From an uncultured Actinomycetes bacterium (GTDB lineage: Bacteria; Actinomycetota; Actinomycetes; Mycobacteriales; Nakamurellaceae), in contig CALANS010000112.1 in assembly GCA_937926105.1 (NCBI GenBank), positions 1-64,000 on the forward strand: DNA of 64,000 nt, given 5' to 3'. Within the stretch, counting starts at the first letter, position 1, and each line of letters starts with the position of its first letter. A program made the translations under genes and the position numbers. This document shows, piece by piece, positions 61,692 to 64,000 of this stretch. The notes beneath the pieces are model-generated. The model ran no database searches, was not told the origin of the DNA, and saw nothing but the letters and a program-made list of their open reading frames with translations.

Positions 61692-62699
61692 TCAGCGCGT
61701 GGGCGCCAGCATCGGATGCGCGCGGCCGAGTTCCGCGGCCACCTCGACGGCAATCGCGCAGAACCGTTGCGCCGCTGGGGACAGGGTGCGACCCGCGCGC
61801 CAGGCCAGCCGGATCACCCGGTCTGGGATAGCCGGTGCCAGCGGCCGGATCGCCAGCCGCGGGTCGTCCAGCTCGTCGAGCACCGCCAGCCGGGGCAGCA
61901 GCGCCAGCCCGAGGCCCGCGCGCACCATGGACACCACGGCACCGTTGTCCGCGCTGCGGAACACGTAGTCGGGCTCGCACCCGGCCTCACGCAGCCCGGT
62001 GTCGATGACGCTCTGGCAGGTGCTGCCCACCTGACCGATCAGCGGGCCGGCGGCGAGCCGGTCGATGGTGACGGGCCCGTCGTCGACGTCCTGTGCGCGG
62101 GCCAGCACCACGAACGGGTCGACCAGTACGTCCACGCTATCGATGCCGGGCGGATTGCCGTTCACGACGAAGGTCACGTCCAGATCGCCGTGCAACAACA
62201 GATCCAGCAGGTCGGCCTCCTCGTAACGCTCCTCCAGCCGGGTCTGCAGCCCCGGCTGCTCGGCCAGCAGCCGGCGCAGGATGGTCGGCACCAGCGCCGT
62301 CGAGGTGCTCTGAATGGTGCCGACGTCGACCCGCCCGATGCCGCCCAGCCGGTAGCGCTGCACGTCCGCGGAGATGGACTCCAGCACCCCGACCAGTTCC
62401 CCGGTGCGCTCGAACAGCAGCCGCCCGAGCGGGGTGAGCTCGACCGGGCGCGGCCCACCCGGACGATCGAACACATCGGAGCCGAGAATGCGCTCCAGCG
62501 AGGCAATCTGCTGACTCACCGCGGATTGCGTGTAGCCCAGCCGGAGCGCTGCGCGGCCGAACGTGCCCTCGGTCGCGACGGCCCGGAAGGCCAGCAGCAG
62601 TCGGGTGTCCAGGTCTTGTACTCGGACCGGTTCGGGCACCGGGGCCGGCCCGGGCATCGTCGTGGCGCCCGACGACGCCGATCGGGGCGAGGACATCAT
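61692..62699 (-). CDS. LysR-family transcriptional regulator
   Basis: The 335-residue protein (ATG 62699; GTG 62705 and ATG 62696 are alternatives) has the LysR HTH (LDTRLLLAFRAVATEGTFGRAALRLGYTQSAVSQQIASLE, about residues 30-68) and a periplasmic-binding-like effector domain (about 110-310, VGTIQSTSTALVPTILRRLL). A 15-20-residue N-terminal extension precedes the HTH. It is divergent from the small gene at 62794 and is likely to control it or itself through the 94-bp gap; the effector is unknown. Confidence 0.9.
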   Translation of the reverse strand: MMSSPRSASSGATTMPGPAPVPEPVRVQDLDTRLLLAFRAVATEGTFGRAALRLGYTQSAVSQQIASLERILGSDVFDRPGGPRPVELTPLGRLLFERTGELVGVLESISADVQRYRLGGIGRVDVGTIQSTSTALVPTILRRLLAEQPGLQTRLEERYEEADLLDLLLHGDLDVTFVVNGNPPGIDSVDVLVDPFVVLARAQDVDDGPVTIDRLAAGPLIGQVGSTCQSVIDTGLREAGCEPDYVFRSADNGAVVSMVRAGLGLALLPRLAVLDELDDPRLAIRPLAPAIPDRVIRLAWRAGRTLSPAAQRFCAIAVEVAAELGRAHPMLAPTR

Positions 62700-62793
62700 C
62701 AGCACAGCTTATCGCATCCAGCACTAACTATCGTTGGACGTGATGCTCCCGGCTGCCTACCGTCGAGGATGAGATCACGACAAGGAGCACACC

Positions 62794-63111
62794 ATGACCA
62801 CCGCCCCCACGCTGGCCCCACGGCACTCGACACGCGCCGTCGCCGAGATTTCCGTCACCGCTACCGGTCTCGTGGCTGCCCCGACCTCCGGCACCGCCCT
62901 CGACGAGCGCACGCTGTCTGCCTGGGCGGCGCGCATCGACGCCGACGGGATCGAGGCGCACGAGGACCTGGCCCGGACGATCGTCACCGCCGCATCCCGG
63001 CTGGGCCTGTGCCCGGTGCTGGTGGACGTGCTCGCCGACCCGGCCGAGCCGACCGCCGCCCGAGAGCGCGCCTTCGGCCGGCTGGCGCTGAGCCTGACAC
63101 TCACCCGGTAG
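62794..63111 (+). CDS. Small protein of unknown function, divergent from LysR gene
   Basis: The 105-residue soluble protein (ATG 62794, preceded by AAGGAG) has no signal peptide and no domain I recognise. Residues 38-105 look helical (LDERTLSAWAARIDADGIEAHEDLARTIVTAASRLGLCPVLVDVLADP). It is transcribed from the intergenic region shared with the LysR regulator and ends at the hairpin at 63123-63180, so it seems to be a single-gene unit controlled by that regulator. Confidence 0.65.
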   Translation: MTTAPTLAPRHSTRAVAEISVTATGLVAAPTSGTALDERTLSAWAARIDADGIEAHEDLARTIVTAASRLGLCPVLVDVLADPAEPTAARERAFGRLALSLTLTR

Positions 63112-63122
63112 CTCCGCTCGTT

Positions 63123-63180
63123 GACCGCTTGTGAGTCTGAGGGGGCGCTATGGCGCCCCCTCAGACTCACAAGCGCGGTC
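63123..63180. terminator. Bidirectional terminator related to the one at 5.1 kb
   Basis: Arms 63123-63148 and 63153-63180 pair over about 26 bp around a TATG loop with a 2-nt bulge. It separates converging genes. The stem holds GCTTGTG, GTCTGAGG and GGCGC in the same order as the hairpin at 5089-5140. Confidence 0.9.
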
Positions 63181-63182
63181 TT

Positions 63183-64000
63183 TCAGCCGGCGGCGGCGAG
63201 CACCGCCCGGGAGGTGAGCACCTGCGCCAGGTGCGACCGGTAGGCGGCGGGGGCCGATGCGTCGTCCACCGGTGACGTGCCCTCGGTGGCCGACCGGGCC
63301 GCCGCGCGCACCGCCTCCGCCGTGGCCGGGCCACCAACCAGGGCCCGCTCCACTGCCGTCGCCCGGACCGGCGTGGGCCCCATGTTGGTCAACGCCACCC
63401 GGGCCGCCGTCACCGATCCGCCGGAGACCTGCAGGGCCGCCGCGACCGCCACGATCGACCAGGCCTGCGCCACGGTGTTGAACTTCTCGTAGTGCGCGCC
63501 CCAGCCCGCGTACGAGGGGAACGCGATCCCGGTGAGAATCTCGTTTTCCGCCAGCGCGGTGGTGAAGAAGTCGGTGAAGAACTCCGCCGCCGGCACGGCG
63601 CGCTCCCCGTTCGGACCGGCAATCCGCATCGTCGCGTCCAGCGCCACCGCGACCGCGCCGAGATCCCCGGCCGGGTCGGCGTGCGATAGCGCGCCGCCCA
63701 GCGTGCCCCGGTAGCGCACCTGCGGGTCGGCCACCGTCGCCGTGGTCCTGGCCAGCAGCGCCAGGTGCTCGTTCACCAGCCGATCCGCCATCACGTCGTG
63801 GTGCGTGGTCATGGACCCGACCAGTACCTGATCGCCGTCCATCCGCACGCCCTGCAGTTCGGGAATGCGACCCAGGTCGATCAACAGCGACGGCGCCGCC
63901 ATGCGCAGCTTGAGCACCGGCAGCAGCGACTGCCCGCCGGCCAGGATCTTCGCGTCCTCGCCACCCTCGGATAACGCAGCCAGCGCATCGGAGAGCGTGG
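63183..64000 (-). CDS. Mo hydroxylase FAD-binding subunit (CoxM-like), 5' end outside window
   Basis: The frame is open to the window edge. Its upstream end reads DALAALSEGGEDAKILAGGQ then SLLPVLKLRMAAPSLLIDLG, the first FAD signature (AGGQSLLP), and the second is DPQVRYRGTLGGALSHADPAGDL. This is the CO dehydrogenase-type medium subunit, distinct from the VAGGTDVM-type protein at 9935-10819. A second Mo hydroxylase operon therefore extends upstream beyond 64000; its other subunits are not visible. Confidence 0.9.
   Translation of the reverse strand, partial: TLSDALAALSEGGEDAKILAGGQSLLPVLKLRMAAPSLLIDLGRIPELQGVRMDGDQVLVGSMTTHHDVMADRLVNEHLALLARTTATVADPQVRYRGTLGGALSHADPAGDLGAVAVALDATMRIAGPNGERAVPAAEFFTDFFTTALAENEILTGIAFPSYAGWGAHYEKFNTVAQAWSIVAVAAALQVSGGSVTAARVALTNMGPTPVRATAVERALVGGPATAEAVRAAARSATEGTSPVDDASAPAAYRSHLAQVLTSRAVLAAAG

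Overview
The window comes from a high-GC Gram-positive bacterium of the phylum Actinomycetota. Evidence: roughly 70% GC, many GTG starts, genes joined by 4-bp ATGA/GTGA overlaps, SepH, the SerC form typical of actinobacteria, an F420-type LLM oxidoreductase, and a gene set that recalls the serC-to-moaA2 segment of Mycobacterium tuberculosis (Rv0884c back to Rv0869c, from memory): serC, sepH, DUF2537, SpoU methyltransferase, marR, DUF2530, DUF3027, an MFS transporter, DUF2771 lipoprotein, cspB, a small membrane protein and moaA. The genus cannot be fixed from the sequence. No rRNA, tRNA, CRISPR array or transposase gene was seen.

Layout. 0-5 kb: a 5'-damaged sigma factor coupled through a tandem-repeat micro-ORF to a membrane partner, then a SET-domain protein, LtrA, a TipA-like MerR regulator with a clear operator/promoter, and a small membrane protein. 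5-9.7 kb: polysaccharide deacetylase-like protein, fatty acid-CoA ligase, citrate synthase. 9.9-13.9 kb: three-subunit molybdenum hydroxylase operon (FAD, [2Fe-2S] and Mo subunits). 14-20 kb: aldose epimerase group, pdxH, and a second sigma factor with its membrane partner. 20-27.6 kb: serC, an amidohydrolase with changed active-site residues, sepH, and a heterodimeric ABC exporter. 27.9-35.4 kb: SNF2/SWIM helicase, then a tightly overlapping marR-MFS-dedA-spoU-DUF2537 operon. 35.4-37.05 kb: a small accessory insertion (autoregulated-looking cassette with an HTH protein, an alpha/beta hydrolase, a phosphotransferase fragment). 37-48 kb: DUF2530, nitronate monooxygenase, sacsin/Hsp90-like ATPase with DUF3027, MFS plus DUF2771 lipoprotein, two Gfo/Idh oxidoreductases. 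48-54.5 kb: cspB, HAD, VanZ, second acyl-CoA ligase, AlkB, quinone oxidoreductase. 54.6-59.3 kb: moaA and a modE-like/modA/modB/modC molybdate uptake operon. 59.4-64 kb: LLM oxidoreductase and GGDEF protein with overlapping 3' ends, LysR regulator, and the start of a second Mo hydroxylase locus that runs off the window.

A theme is molybdenum: two Mo hydroxylase loci, molybdate import with its own TOBE-domain regulator, and cofactor synthesis (MoaA) all lie here. A second theme is intergenic structure: (i) micro-ORF cassettes inserted exactly at stop/start junctions (452-586, 25744-25779, 10817-10845), reminiscent of mycobacterial MIRUs but with a different sequence; (ii) large hairpins, several of which form sequence families shared between distant intergenic sites (5.1/63.1 kb, 13.9/17.5 kb, 23.7/57.9 kb); (iii) a short word, GCGGTGACGAG, that recurs far above chance and is often expanded in disordered linkers and promoter-proximal DNA.
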